The translations under genes were made by a program, and so were the position numbers. A stretch of DNA of 64,000 nt from Anaerolineae bacterium (GTDB lineage: Bacteria; Chloroflexota; Anaerolineae; Aggregatilineales; Phototrophicaceae): contig JALHQT010000004.1 of NCBI GenBank assembly GCA_022841825.1, positions 494,827 through 558,826 on the forward strand, read 5' to 3'. The notes beneath the pieces were generated by a model. It did no database searches, was not told where the DNA came from, and worked only from the letters and a program-made list of their open reading frames with translations. This document shows positions 1 to 8,392 of this stretch, piece after piece (the first letter of the stretch is position 1; each line of letters begins with the position of its first letter).

Positions 1-2
1 CG

Positions 3-353
3 ACGCCTGAACCCGACATCCCTGAGGTGTCTTTTCTCTTTCCGACCAACGGCACGATTGTCGTCGAAGGTACGGATGTGCAAATCCAACTCTTTGCGCA
101 GGATCGGCGTGGCGTGGGTGTTGCGCGTGTGGAATTGTTTGTGGATGAGGGATTAATTCAGAATTCGAGTCCACTGGTCAGCGCGGCAGTGACGGAGTTC
201 ACCGTCGATATGAACTGGCTGGCGGACGGTGTTGGACTGCACAGCCTGCGCGCTGTTGCCTATCGCCCGGACGGCACCGAAAGCGATCCCGCCATCATTA
301 CGCTGGATGTTATCGCGCCATCCGGCGACACACCTACTACTCCTGCGCCGTAG
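3..353 (+). CDS. Ig-like domain protein, C-terminal part (5' end outside window)
   Basis: The reading frame is open from the window's first bases, so this is the C-terminal end of a longer protein. About 116 residues are visible. They read as one bacterial Ig-like beta-sandwich: a 'PTNGTIVVEGTDVQI' entry strand, then 'GVARVELFVDE', which is typical of surface Ig-like repeats. The protein ends in a short Thr/Pro-rich tail (TPTTPAP). It is probably an extracellular or cell-envelope protein. A GTG at 27 could start a 108-residue protein, but the frame continues upstream as Thr-Pro-Glu-Pro, which resembles another TP-rich linker. Function beyond adhesion or structure cannot be told. Confidence 0.6.
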   Translation, partial: TPEPDIPEVSFLFPTNGTIVVEGTDVQIQLFAQDRRGVGVARVELFVDEGLIQNSSPLVSAAVTEFTVDMNWLADGVGLHSLRAVAYRPDGTESDPAIITLDVIAPSGDTPTTPAP

Positions 354-367
354 ATGAACAGAGGGCA

Positions 368-751
368 ATGATGCTTTATCTCCAACGTCCCAAATCACCG
401 CCGCAGTTGGAAGCACTGTCCGACAACGAACGGCAGGCTATAGACGGCAAATTTGACGCTCATCCGGCTGAACTGACTGTGAACGATCAGATCATTGCCT
501 GGAATCGCATTGATGAGGTCGAAATCGCCAAAGCCGCGCGGCAGAACACGCTGGCAGGGTGGTTCGTGCGCAATATCGTCTATGCTGAAGAACGCTATCA
601 CGTCGGCGTTTATTTCGGTGCCCAGGAAGCCGTGCTCACTAACCTCCCATTGATGGCAGCCCAGTTTGTCGTCACGAGTATTGCCTACCACATGCAGGCG
701 CCGATCCGTTACACAGGTGTTCAGGGGCTTATCCCGGTTGTCGAAGAATAA
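368..751 (+). CDS. Hypothetical cytoplasmic protein, 127 aa
   Basis: An ATG at 368 is preceded by GAGGG and lies 14 nt after the stop of the Ig-like gene, so the two are probably co-transcribed. The protein has no signal peptide and no long hydrophobic segment. It is a mixed alpha/beta sequence with a central 'AWNRIDEVEIAKAA' stretch and a hydrophobic C-terminal helix. The pattern 'NDQIIAWNRIDEVE' is reminiscent of PH-like bacterial domains, but I cannot assign it. The 3' end overlaps the probable TTG start of the next gene by 14 nt. Confidence 0.6.
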   Translation: MMLYLQRPKSPPQLEALSDNERQAIDGKFDAHPAELTVNDQIIAWNRIDEVEIAKAARQNTLAGWFVRNIVYAEERYHVGVYFGAQEAVLTNLPLMAAQFVVTSIAYHMQAPIRYTGVQGLIPVVEE

Positions 752-1913
752 TTGGGTCGGCGGGCTGTTGCTGCTGGCATGTCTTGGGTGCACTTCCGTG
801 CCGGACAATCGCTGGGGCGATGCGACCCTGGTCGCTCGCGCGCCGCAGTCCGCGCCGCCAGGGCTTGCGCTGCTTGATGGCGTGCCAATGTTGTCCTGGG
901 TGGGGGTGGATGCGCGCGGCGTGCATCATGATGCCCGTTTGCTGGGAGGCGAGACGGTCACGCTGCCGCTTCCGCCGAGGCAGCCGCGTGAGCAGCAGTT
1001 GATCGCAGGGGCGGGCGACAGCACCCATCTCTTCTGGCTCGATGCGGACGAAGCGGGCGTCACTCAGTTGTTCAGTGCGCTTCTGGATTCTGAACTCCAG
1101 GTTGAACGGGGTCCCACCCAGATCAGTAACGCACTGGTGCTCGATTACGCGCTGGCGGAAGATGCCAGTGGTGGCGTGTTTGTCGCGTACAGCGGGGGGC
1201 AGCCAGGAGAGCCGGGCATGATACTGTCCGGCGTCGATACCCAGGGTCGCCCGCTGCCGGTCACTGACCGCGTAGGCGCGGCGGAACTGCCGACATTCCT
1301 GTGGGTCGATGGCGATCTGAGGTTGTACTGGGTCAATCGTGAAATCGGGATGATCGAGGGCGGTGTCCTGCAAGCGGGACAAGTCCGGAATGTCGAGCTG
1401 CTCGTGCCGACCCCTTATCTGGCGACAGGGGATCGCATGATCGATTTGCACGTGGGTGCAGAACGCACGCACCAGTATCTATTCTGGAATGTGGAACGCG
1501 CGAGCGGTGTGTTCGAGGCATGGTATACGTTTGCCGCGCTGAGCGATGGCACCTGGACTTCGTGGGCACAGGTCGGCAGCCGCGCGGGTGCCGGCAGCGT
1601 TGGGCAGACGGGTTATAACAGCGGCTCGTTGCAGCTTACGCCAACGGATGCTGCGCCGCTGCATATGGTCGCGCCGCTGCCACAGCAGGGCGAGTCGCTG
1701 CCTGTGCTGGGTGCGCGCGGCGGACAACTGATCATGATGTACTTCCAGGCAGGCGAAGTGATCGGGGAGCAGACGCTTTGGGGCGAGGTCGTTCTGGTTG
1801 CTCCCCCGCTGCTTTCTAGCGACTCGGCGCGAAATCTCTTTGCGACCTGGTCACAAGTCAGCGCGGATGGCAGCGCTGACTTGTATGTCCTGAGCAGTCT
1901 CAGCAGGCGTTGA
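738..1913 (+). CDS. Putative secreted lipoprotein, 391 aa
   Basis: The frame is open from 666, but a TTG at 738 gives a classic lipoprotein N-terminus: Ser-Lys-Asn-Asn, a hydrophobic run 'VGGLLLLAC', then CTSVPDN. An AGGGG sits about 10 nt upstream. I therefore choose 738 over 666, which would overlap the previous gene by 86 nt and put a basic tail before the signal. The mature part is rich in short beta-strand repeats with Trp/Leu/Tyr spacing ('THLFWLDAD', 'DLRLYWVNRE', 'HQYLFWNVE'), suggesting a beta-propeller-like fold, perhaps sugar-binding. No catalytic motif was recognised. It is probably in an operon with the two upstream genes. Confidence 0.6.
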   Translation: MSKNNWVGGLLLLACLGCTSVPDNRWGDATLVARAPQSAPPGLALLDGVPMLSWVGVDARGVHHDARLLGGETVTLPLPPRQPREQQLIAGAGDSTHLFWLDADEAGVTQLFSALLDSELQVERGPTQISNALVLDYALAEDASGGVFVAYSGGQPGEPGMILSGVDTQGRPLPVTDRVGAAELPTFLWVDGDLRLYWVNREIGMIEGGVLQAGQVRNVELLVPTPYLATGDRMIDLHVGAERTHQYLFWNVERASGVFEAWYTFAALSDGTWTSWAQVGSRAGAGSVGQTGYNSGSLQLTPTDAAPLHMVAPLPQQGESLPVLGARGGQLIMMYFQAGEVIGEQTLWGEVVLVAPPLLSSDSARNLFATWSQVSADGSADLYVLSSLSRR

Positions 1914-2250
1914 AACGGTCGAGCAAGTCGAGGATTTCGTCGGCGGCATCCCGCAGCTCCGCCTCGCCGTCCCGCTCGGCGATCTGCTTAATGCTCCGCA
2001 CACCGGAATAATGCACGCTTTTGAAATCGCCATACGGAAGTTGATAGCGCGCCTTACTGGTTTCCGGAAGCGTCGGGTCGATGGCGAGGTGCCATGCGGC
2101 GTAGGCGTCAAGACCATTCTGATCGATGTACGAATCGGCGGCAGTGTCAGTCGGTCGGTTGTTCGACCAGATGGTGTTCAGACGAAACTGCGCCTGTTCG
2201 GCGAGCTTCAGCGCCTGTTCGAGACCCGTGGGATTGAGGACAAGTGGCAT
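1900..2250 (-). CDS. Conserved hypothetical protein, 116 aa
   Basis: This is a small acidic protein with no signal peptide. It carries 'DAYAAWHLAIDP' and 'YQLPYGDFKSVHYSGV' blocks, and its C-terminus is strongly helical and acidic. Its ATG at 2250 has AGGAG just upstream. The 3' end overlaps the convergent lipoprotein gene by 14 nt, so there is no room for a separate terminator. I recognise no family. Single-copy cytoplasmic proteins of this size with a conserved central block are common, and no function is proposed. Confidence 0.6.
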   Translation of the reverse strand: MPLVLNPTGLEQALKLAEQAQFRLNTIWSNNRPTDTAADSYIDQNGLDAYAAWHLAIDPTLPETSKARYQLPYGDFKSVHYSGVRSIKQIAERDGEAELRDAADEILDLLDRFNAC

Positions 2251-2375
2251 CAGGATGCTCCTGACAATGTGCTTACGAGACGTATGATTTAGATGACTAT
2301 GAATTGGCGAAACTTACGACGACCACACGGGTGCAGATCCCTGTCGCATCGTCTCTTGACACATCTTGCGCTTGT

Positions 2376-3299
2376 TCACTGTGTCGGACGCAGGATGACG
2401 CGGTAGGAGATGACCGAACGGTCGCCGTTTTCCAGCGCGCAGCTCGTCGCCGTGAGCGGCTGCGAGGGGTCGGATAAGCCGGGCATATCGAGAATGTAGC
2501 TCAAGCCTGGCTCCATCTGGAAGTCGGCATAGCCTGGGTTGCGCCCAGGCTTCAGTCCCGTGGCGAAGCTGCTCTCACCACCATCCCACCGCACGCGCAC
2601 GCGCTGCCCAGGGATACCCTGACCATTGAAATCGACGACATTCACTTCGATCAACCCTGCTCGTTCCTGACTGCAAAACGTCGGGATGTTGGCGATTTCG
2701 TAGGCGCTTTGCGGCGGGGTGGTTGGGACGATGAACAGACCGGGGGTGGGCGTGCCGCGTGCGATGGCTTCTGGCGTGGCGGTCTTGGTGGCGGGTGGCG
2801 TCAGGGTTGGCGTCGGGAGCTGGATGAGGACGACGGCGGTTGGCTGGATGTCTTCCGGCAGGACGATTTGATCGGCGCAGCCTTGCCGATTCTGAAGCTG
2901 ATAGAAGCGCATCATCGCGCGCACCGCGCGCAGCCCGCTGCTGTTGTTGACATAACCCGATGTCGAAAGCGCGCAGGCGATGTCTGCGACCTCCTGGATG
3001 GGGTCTTGCTGCGGGCGCAGGGTTCCCAGTCGCTCCATTGCGCGCGCCAAATCGCTGGTGTAGCCGTAGTCGAGCATGATGGCGACGATGTACTGCTGGC
3101 GATCCTCGGCGTTGAGCTGCCAGGGCTGGGTATCAAACTCGACCACCGGATTGAGCACCCAGGTATAGAACAACCCACCGCCGACGCCGACGACCAAGCC
3201 CAGAATGACGCCAAGCCACGAGATCGGGGAACGCGGGCGCTGGTAGCGGCGCGGAATTCGCGGCTGTGCGGTGTCTTCGGGGAGTGATGTCGGTCTCAC
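2376..3299 (-). CDS. Membrane-anchored protein with TP-rich linker and extracellular beta domain, 307 aa
   Basis: The order is: a basic cytoplasmic N-terminus, one membrane segment near residues 28-52 ('LGVILGLVVGVGGGLFYTW'), a helical domain to about 145, a Thr/Pro linker (about 150-195) and a C-terminal beta-rich domain with 'GIPGQRVRVRWDGGE'. It starts with GTG at 3299, overlapping the upstream gene's stop by 4 nt, so the two are translationally coupled. The membrane segment and helical domain resemble those of the upstream 126-residue protein (spacing of 'YI..I...Y....DL..A..RL'), so the two look like tandem paralogues. Function is unknown. Confidence 0.65.
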   Translation of the reverse strand: MRPTSLPEDTAQPRIPRRYQRPRSPISWLGVILGLVVGVGGGLFYTWVLNPVVEFDTQPWQLNAEDRQQYIVAIMLDYGYTSDLARAMERLGTLRPQQDPIQEVADIACALSTSGYVNNSSGLRAVRAMMRFYQLQNRQGCADQIVLPEDIQPTAVVLIQLPTPTLTPPATKTATPEAIARGTPTPGLFIVPTTPPQSAYEIANIPTFCSQERAGLIEVNVVDFNGQGIPGQRVRVRWDGGESSFATGLKPGRNPGYADFQMEPGLSYILDMPGLSDPSQPLTATSCALENGDRSVISYRVILRPTQ

Positions 3300-3676
3300 G
3301 ATCCCCCCGGCAGTGTGACTTGCTGATAAGGCTCCATCAGAGGTGTGAGACGCCCTGCGCCGCTTGCCAGGTTGACCAACAGGCGGATGTCATCCACGCT
3401 GCGCGAATTGCTGATGTAACGTTCGGTCGTCTCCTGGATGTAGAGCGGGATGTCGTTCACCTCCAGAAGGCGCAGGCGCTCAAACGCGCCGTTCAGGTCG
3501 TTATCGGCGGCATAGCCCGCTGCAATCATCAGGATGTAGTCGTCTTTGAAGCCGGGCGCGAGCGAGCTTGCCGGGCTGTCGATGAACTGCACGGGGAACT
3601 GCACCCAGCCCAGATACAAGCCGACTCCCAGCCCAATCAAGGCGGCGACAAAAAACGAAATGAGAAAACGCATCAT
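3296..3676 (-). CDS. Short membrane protein, paralogue of its downstream neighbour, 126 aa
   Basis: The frame extends back into the tRNA gene, but the natural start is one of two adjacent ATGs at 3676/3673. These give 'MRFLISFFVAALIGLGVGLYL', a membrane segment at residues 4-24, followed by a helical domain with 'DLNGAFERLRLLEV'. It has the first two parts of the neighbour at 2376-3299 but no TP linker or beta domain. It shares an operon with that gene through a 4-nt overlap. The Shine-Dalgarno is weak, so the exact start is uncertain. Confidence 0.6.
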   Translation of the reverse strand: MMRFLISFFVAALIGLGVGLYLGWVQFPVQFIDSPASSLAPGFKDDYILMIAAGYAADNDLNGAFERLRLLEVNDIPLYIQETTERYISNSRSVDDIRLLVNLASGAGRLTPLMEPYQQVTLPGGS

Positions 3677-3802
3677 GAGGCTACTGACGCTCGTTGAACA
3701 GCAAAGCGGCGATTGCCGCGAAATTATAGCACGGGCGCACGACTCACCGTTGACCGAATCGTCCGATTTGCCTACCATACCCCTGCGATAAGTGGTACAG
3801 AC

Positions 3803-3830
3803 AAAAAAAGCCAGCACAATCTGTGCCGAC
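3803..3830 (-). terminator. Intrinsic terminator after tRNA-Leu
   Basis: Read on the minus strand, a 9-bp stem GUCGGCACA/UGUGCUGGC (two G-U pairs) with a 3-nt loop is followed by seven U. The wobble pairs form only on the minus strand, so it terminates transcription coming from the tRNA gene. Confidence 0.7.
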
Positions 3831-3840
3831 TTTTCTGAGG

Positions 3841-3924
3841 TGCCAGCGGTGGGAGTCGAACCCACATGCCCGTGAGGGCGCGCGATTTTGAGTCGCGAGC
3901 GTCTGCCAATTCCGCCACGCTGGC
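3841..3924 (-). tRNA. tRNA-Leu (anticodon CAA)
   Basis: This is an 84-nt tRNA with a long variable arm (class II). The acceptor stem is GCCAGCG/CGCTGGC with discriminator A, and the T arm reads GTGGGTTCGACTCCCAC. The anticodon stem CGCGA/TCGCG encloses the loop CTCAAAA, giving anticodon CAA, which reads UUG leucine codons. CCA is not encoded. A terminator follows directly. Confidence 0.93.
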
Positions 3925-4010
3925 AGTACCAAACACCCTTGAAGGTGTTCTGAATTTGAGTGGAAATCCTACATGGTGTGGTGTGTTTATGTCAATCCCC
4001 GGTGTCAGTG

Positions 4011-4628
4011 ATGACTGACGAAAACGCACTCATCTCTCGCGCGCAGCGTGGGCATCTTGAGTCGTTCAATCGCCTGGTGCTGATGCATCAGGACAGCGCC
4101 TTTACCGTTGCCTTTCGGCTCATGGGCGATAGTCATCGTGCGGCGGACGCGGCGCAGGATGCGTTTATCGCCGCCTATCGCAAAATCGACACGTATCGGG
4201 GTGGCAACTTCCGCGCCTGGCTGCTGCGGATTGTGACCAATCGCTGCTATGACCTGCTGCGCAGCCAGCGGCGGCATCCGAATCTAAGCCTTGATCGCGC
4301 GGGTGACGAAGATGATCCGGAACCGATGGAGATCGCGGATTCTCAGGCATCGCCCGAAGAGATCGCCCAGCAGCATGAACTACGCCGCGCCGTGCAGGGC
4401 TGCATCAACGCCCTGGGTGAAGACCAGCGGATGGCGCTCGTCCTGAGCGATGTTGAAGGCTTGAGCTATGACGAAATCGCGCTGCATACCGGCGCGGCGA
4501 TGGGGACCGTGAAGTCCCGCATCAGCCGGGCGCGGGCGAGCGTGCGCGATTGTTTGCAGGCGGTTCGGGAACTCCTGCCCAGCGGTTATCGTCTTAAAGA
4601 AAATGGGACCGAGCAGCAATCACGATGA
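4011..4628 (+). CDS. ECF-type RNA polymerase sigma factor, 205 aa
   Basis: Region 2 lies at about residues 8-80 (aromatic and basic residues around 'FRAWLLRIVTNRCYDLLRSQ'). A short acidic linker follows ('DEDDPEPMEIAD'). Region 4 lies at about 125-180, with a helix-turn-helix 'LSYDEIALHTGAAMGTVKSR'. I chose ATG 4011 because the residues from there match the usual start of region 2; a GTG at 3960 would add 17 unrelated residues. The stop overlaps the start of the anti-sigma gene (ATGA), the usual arrangement for a sigma factor held inactive by its membrane partner. It directs RNA polymerase to an unidentified envelope or stress regulon. Confidence 0.9.
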   Translation: MTDENALISRAQRGHLESFNRLVLMHQDSAFTVAFRLMGDSHRAADAAQDAFIAAYRKIDTYRGGNFRAWLLRIVTNRCYDLLRSQRRHPNLSLDRAGDEDDPEPMEIADSQASPEEIAQQHELRRAVQGCINALGEDQRMALVLSDVEGLSYDEIALHTGAAMGTVKSRISRARASVRDCLQAVRELLPSGYRLKENGTEQQSR

Positions 4629-5701
4629 CCGAACGCGATCTCGAACTTCTCTCTTCATACCTTGATGACGCGCTTTCCAGCGATGAACGCGCGGCGCTTA
4701 CGAGTCGTCTGGCGTCAGATAGTGATCTGCGCCGCGAACTCGAGTTGCTGCGTGAGACGAAGTTATTGGTCGCAGCGCTGCCTCAGCTTCGTGCGCCGCG
4801 CCCGTTGACTCTGACCGCAGCGCAGGTCGGCACAGCGGTGCCGCGCCGCGCAGTGCTCCACTCGCCCTGGGTGAGCATCGCCAGCGCTGCGGCGTCGTTC
4901 CTGCTGATCGCTGCGGGTGTCCTTTCGGTTGCCACATCCGGACTTGCGCCGCGCGCGGCGATGGTCGCTTCGCAGCCAACCCTGGCAGCGACGATGACGG
5001 GTGTCACTGCGCCGTCTGCGCTGCCTCCTGCCACGGCGGCGCAAGCCCTAGTGGCTCCTGCTGCGTCTGCATCAGCTTCGGAAGCACTTGCGGCAGCAGC
5101 CACACTCGCGGTCACGGGCACTTCTGCGCCTACTCAGGACGCTGCTGCCGCGATGATGGCGATGCCGACGCCTGCGGCGATGGGGACGCAACTGCCGCCA
5201 GGTGTCGCGGAAGAAGCGGCACGCGGCGATGGCATTGTGCCGATAACCTACACGCCTGTGCCGCAGTCTGATGTCGCAAATGCGATCATGGATACAGGTC
5301 CTGCTGGAGGGTTTGCCCCTGAAGATGAGCAGGAGCTGACGACCCCCGCCGCCGACCTGATGCTGGAGTCGGCGAGTTCTGTGACGGACTCGGCGGATGT
5401 CCTTGAAACGATGCTGCCTGGGCAATTTGGCGAAGTGACGGGGGCTGGAGTGCCGCAGGAAGGCGCGACGCTGCTGATCGATCCGGCTTCCACCGCGCTT
5501 GCCTATGCCGCGACCGCATCGCCAAGCCCTGCGCCGACGGAATCGCCGCCCCCAACCTTCGTTCCAACGCGCGATGTCGGGGCGGATGCCGCGCCCATCG
5601 AACAGCCCTTCCGTGACCCGATGGGGATTGGGTTCATCGTGGCGGGGATGCTCTTCCTGTTCGTGGCGATTGTGACGACCTTGATACGCCTGCGGCGCTA
5701 G
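4625..5701 (+). CDS. Membrane anti-sigma factor, 358 aa
   Basis: The N-terminal 60 residues form the sigma-binding helical domain ('LLSSYLDDALSSDERAAL'), followed by a membrane segment at about 80-105. A long low-complexity Ala/Thr/Pro extracellular region runs from about 120 to 320. A second membrane segment sits at the C-terminus (about 332-354) before a basic tail, 'IRLRR'. The His/Cys zinc motif of ZAS-type anti-sigma factors is absent. Coupling with the sigma gene (4-nt overlap) supports the role. Two membrane segments around a disordered outer loop suggest either an envelope sensor or a regulated-proteolysis substrate; this is inference. Confidence 0.8.
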   Translation: MTERDLELLSSYLDDALSSDERAALTSRLASDSDLRRELELLRETKLLVAALPQLRAPRPLTLTAAQVGTAVPRRAVLHSPWVSIASAAASFLLIAAGVLSVATSGLAPRAAMVASQPTLAATMTGVTAPSALPPATAAQALVAPAASASASEALAAAATLAVTGTSAPTQDAAAAMMAMPTPAAMGTQLPPGVAEEAARGDGIVPITYTPVPQSDVANAIMDTGPAGGFAPEDEQELTTPAADLMLESASSVTDSADVLETMLPGQFGEVTGAGVPQEGATLLIDPASTALAYAATASPSPAPTESPPPTFVPTRDVGADAAPIEQPFRDPMGIGFIVAGMLFLFVAIVTTLIRLRR

Positions 5702-5721
5702 GCGGTAAAGCGATTTAAGAC

Positions 5722-6222
5722 ATGCGTGAAGCGAATTTCTGCCCGATTTGTGGCGCGCCGACGGCGATGCTTGAGCGCTTTGGCAAAGCGCGACCCGTCT
5801 GTACTTCCTGCGATTCGACGGTGTTCTTTGAGCCGAAGGTCGCTGTCGTCGTCCTCATGACCAGGGGTGATGAAGTGCTGTTGGTGCAGCGAGCGAATGA
5901 CCCGGCAAAGGGGACATGGGCACTGCCCGCCGGTTTTGTCGAGCCTGAGGAAGATCCGCGCGATGCTGCGTGCCGCGAGACACGCGAGGAAACTGGACTT
6001 GAGGTCGAGATCGCCCGGCTCATCGACGTACTGCATCGTCCCGACCCGAACGGACTGGCGGACATCGTGATCGCGTTTGAGGCGCAGATTGTGGGCGGCG
6101 CGCTGGTTGCAGGCGATGATGCGGCGGCGGCAGCCTGGTATCGCCGCGACGCAATTCCGGAGATTGGCTTTCGGACGACGGCGATTCTCCTGTCCCGCTG
6201 GGACGAGGAGCGCGGATCTTAG
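5722..6222 (+). CDS. Nudix hydrolase with N-terminal zinc ribbon, 166 aa
   Basis: An N-terminal zinc ribbon (CPICG at 7-11 and CTSC at 27-30) precedes a Nudix fold. The Nudix box starts at about residue 72: G-F-V-E-P-E-E, then 'ACRETREETGLEV'. Such proteins hydrolyse nucleoside diphosphates linked to another moiety. The zinc-ribbon subclass includes NADH pyrophosphatase-like and ADP-ribose hydrolases, but the substrate cannot be read from sequence. It starts 20 nt after the anti-sigma gene and ends in a 4-nt overlap with the convergent methyltransferase gene. Confidence 0.88.
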   Translation: MREANFCPICGAPTAMLERFGKARPVCTSCDSTVFFEPKVAVVVLMTRGDEVLLVQRANDPAKGTWALPAGFVEPEEDPRDAACRETREETGLEVEIARLIDVLHRPDPNGLADIVIAFEAQIVGGALVAGDDAAAAAWYRRDAIPEIGFRTTAILLSRWDEERGS

Positions 6223-6965
6223 GGGAGCTTGCGCGCGATGCCGACCTGATTGACGCCCATCGCCAGCGGGGTAAAGGTCCCGCGTGTGAGCACCTGCAAG
6301 AAGGCGGGCGCGCCGAACAGCCCGAACTGGACTGCCTTGGGGATCAATGGCAGATACGGTACATCCCATAAGCCATCGCCGAAATGCCGAAGCATCCGCA
6401 GGTTATTCTGTTCACACCATCCACGCCATTGCTCAGGCGGCTGGACGTTGATGTGCGTCTTGTCTTTGCCGATGGCGTCGTTCTCTCGGTCTTTGAAACG
6501 GCGCAGCGCGTAATCGGGGTGGGGGGTCGCAAAGAGAAAGATGCCGCCCGGAACCAGGAGTTCGCTGACCTGGCGGATCACATCGTCGGGGCGTTCGAGA
6601 TGCTCGACGAGATGCAGTGCGACGACGGTGGAGAATCCACCACGCTCGAACATGCTAAGGTCGTCCGCGCTTTGGACGAACGCCTGCGCGCGCGGCGCGA
6701 TTTCGCGGGTGCGGGCGACCGCCGTCTCGATCAGGTCGATCCCGAAGCACGGGAAGTCATCCTGAAGCAGCGAGAGCAGGTCGCCCAGACCGCTGCCGAG
6801 TTCGAGCAGCTTACCACCACGCGGCGCAAATTCACGAATCAGTGCCGCATAATAGCGCCGCGCGAACCAGTACATGGAGTACTTTCCGAGGGGGCGGTCG
6901 GCGTAATTCCAGCGCTCGAAGTACTCCGCGTTGTAGTGCTCGCGTGGGGCGCTTGGCTGGCTCAT
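6219..6965 (-). CDS. Class I SAM-dependent methyltransferase, 248 aa
   Basis: A Rossmann methyltransferase core with motif I 'LLELGSGLGDLLS' (about 54-66), acidic strand end 'CFGIDL' and post-I/IV segment 'VVALHLVEHLERPDDVI'. This is the Methyltransf_11 / UbiE-like pattern. The C-terminus carries hydrophobic helices ('LPLIPKAVQFGLFGAPAFLQVL') that suggest membrane association or a lipid-like substrate. The start overlaps the stop of the phosphoesterase gene by 4 nt, so both form one operon. The substrate is unknown. Confidence 0.85.
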   Translation of the reverse strand: MSQPSAPREHYNAEYFERWNYADRPLGKYSMYWFARRYYAALIREFAPRGGKLLELGSGLGDLLSLLQDDFPCFGIDLIETAVARTREIAPRAQAFVQSADDLSMFERGGFSTVVALHLVEHLERPDDVIRQVSELLVPGGIFLFATPHPDYALRRFKDRENDAIGKDKTHINVQPPEQWRGWCEQNNLRMLRHFGDGLWDVPYLPLIPKAVQFGLFGAPAFLQVLTRGTFTPLAMGVNQVGIARKLP

Positions 6966-7543
6966 ATGCGCATTCTCTCTCCAGGCTCGCAGGTCAGGTC
7001 GAACACCTCAAACTCCAGATTAGGCAGCCGCAGCACGCCGTAGGTGTGTGAGGTGAAACGCGCGGTGTCGAATGTATAGATCGAGCCTGCGTTAACGACG
7101 ACGCCGCGCTTCACGCGCGCCAGAAACGGCACATGGGTGTGCCCCGTGATGAGCACATCCACGTTGAGCGACTCCAACATCATATTGAGCAGGGTGTCCG
7201 AGATGTGATCGCGGTACAATCCCCACAGGTTGTTGCCCGGCTTGCCATGACACATATAGATGGTTGTGCCATCAAATGTTCCGCGCCAGTCAAGCGGCAA
7301 ATTGCGCAGAAACGCTTTGTTCTCGGCGGAAAGCGGGTATGCCCATTCGTCATGGTTGCCGCGAACGGTCGGGATGCCGCGCTGGCGGATGCGCTCGACG
7401 ACATGGTCGGGCTTGGGACCACGTCCGACCAAATCCCCGGCGCAGACGATGTGCTGTACCTCATGGACATGATCGAGACGATCTAACGCGGTTTCCAGCG
7501 CGGTGTGGTCACCGTGTATATCAGAGATGATTCCAATGTTCAT
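6962..7543 (-). CDS. YfcE/MJ0936-type metallophosphoesterase, 193 aa
   Basis: A calcineurin-like phosphoesterase with all metal motifs: 'GIISDIHGD' (4-12), 'CAGDLVGRG' (34-42), 'RGNHDEW' (61-67), a 'MCHGKPG' block and 'ITGHTHVPF'. The length suits the YfcE / MJ0936 phosphodiesterase family, which hydrolyses phosphodiesters with Mn2+ or similar. It is the first gene of a two-gene operon with the methyltransferase. The upstream region is shared with the divergent phosphatase gene at 7715. Confidence 0.9.
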   Translation of the reverse strand: MNIGIISDIHGDHTALETALDRLDHVHEVQHIVCAGDLVGRGPKPDHVVERIRQRGIPTVRGNHDEWAYPLSAENKAFLRNLPLDWRGTFDGTTIYMCHGKPGNNLWGLYRDHISDTLLNMMLESLNVDVLITGHTHVPFLARVKRGVVVNAGSIYTFDTARFTSHTYGVLRLPNLEFEVFDLTCEPGERMRI

Positions 7544-7714
7544 CCTGGAGTCCTAGAAGGTGGTCGAAATTACGCCCAGTATACCATTGTCGTCCAGACC
7601 TGCGCAGAGTCGATGTCTCACCAGAATCTCAGAGGGTGCGCGGTGCGCTTTTTTTCGCCTTATGCTATGATTCGCACATTCGTCTTATCGTTCGCGCGAA
7701 TCATTGACACACCT

Positions 7715-8359
7715 ATGACACAAATCCTGCTCATTCGCCATGCGACAAATGACTTCGTAAAATCTGGGCGCCTGGCAGGGTGGACGCCTGGAGTTCACCT
7801 GAACGATGAGGGCAAAGCGCAGGCGGCGGCGCTGGGCAAACGACTCGCGGACATGCCCATACATCGCCTTTACAGCAGCCCGCTGGAACGAACGATGGAG
7901 ACCGCACAGGCGATTGCCGCCCACCACCCAAAGCTCGAGATCATCGAAAATCGAGAGGTTGGGGAGGTGCAGTATGGAGACTGGCAGGGTGAGCTGGTTT
8001 CGGTGCTGGGCAAACGCAAGATGTGGCATGTCATCCAGGAGTATCCATCGCGCGCCAGTTTCCCGAATGGGGAGACGATGCGCGGTGTACAAGAGCGCGC
8101 GGTGAACGCAGTCGAACTGATCGCCGCACGGCATCCGCGCGAAACTGTCGTCATCGTCAGCCACGCTGATCTCATCAAGATGGTCGTCGCTCACTTCCTG
8201 GGGATGCATCTGGACAACTTTCAGCGCATCGTCATCTCGCCTGCGTCGATCAGCGGTCTATCGTTGGGCTACGCGAGACCTTATGTGGGCACCGTGAACG
8301 ATACCGCACACATCCTTCAGATGGAACGCGAGCGCAAACTGTCGGGTGGAACTCAGTGA
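7715..8359 (+). CDS. Histidine phosphatase, MSMEG_4193-like (trio member 1), 214 aa
   Basis: A phosphoglycerate-mutase superfamily enzyme: phospho-accepting His in 'LIRHATND' (near residue 9), 'YSSPLERTMETA' (RHG-type second Arg), the acid 'EVGEVQYGDWQG', and the second His in 'VIVSHADLI'. The long upstream open frame (from 7505) crosses the intergenic region, so ATG 7715 is preferred. It is followed by a DUF3090 gene and an SCO1664-like kinase gene. This is the same order as a three-gene actinobacterial system in which this member has been suggested to be a phosphomutase. The real substrate is unknown. Confidence 0.88.
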   Translation: MTQILLIRHATNDFVKSGRLAGWTPGVHLNDEGKAQAAALGKRLADMPIHRLYSSPLERTMETAQAIAAHHPKLEIIENREVGEVQYGDWQGELVSVLGKRKMWHVIQEYPSRASFPNGETMRGVQERAVNAVELIAARHPRETVVIVSHADLIKMVVAHFLGMHLDNFQRIVISPASISGLSLGYARPYVGTVNDTAHILQMERERKLSGGTQ

Positions 8360-8392
8360 TATTGCACACACAGATAGGGCACAGATAAGTAC

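Noticed and set aside
666..737. ATG 666 as the start of the lipoprotein gene
   Set aside because: It would put 24 basic residues before a clear lipoprotein signal and overlap the previous gene by 86 nt. TTG 738 has a ribosome site.
5698..6369. A 223-residue minus-strand frame over the Nudix gene
   Set aside because: The plus-strand Nudix protein has an intact zinc ribbon and Nudix box, so the opposite frame is a shadow.
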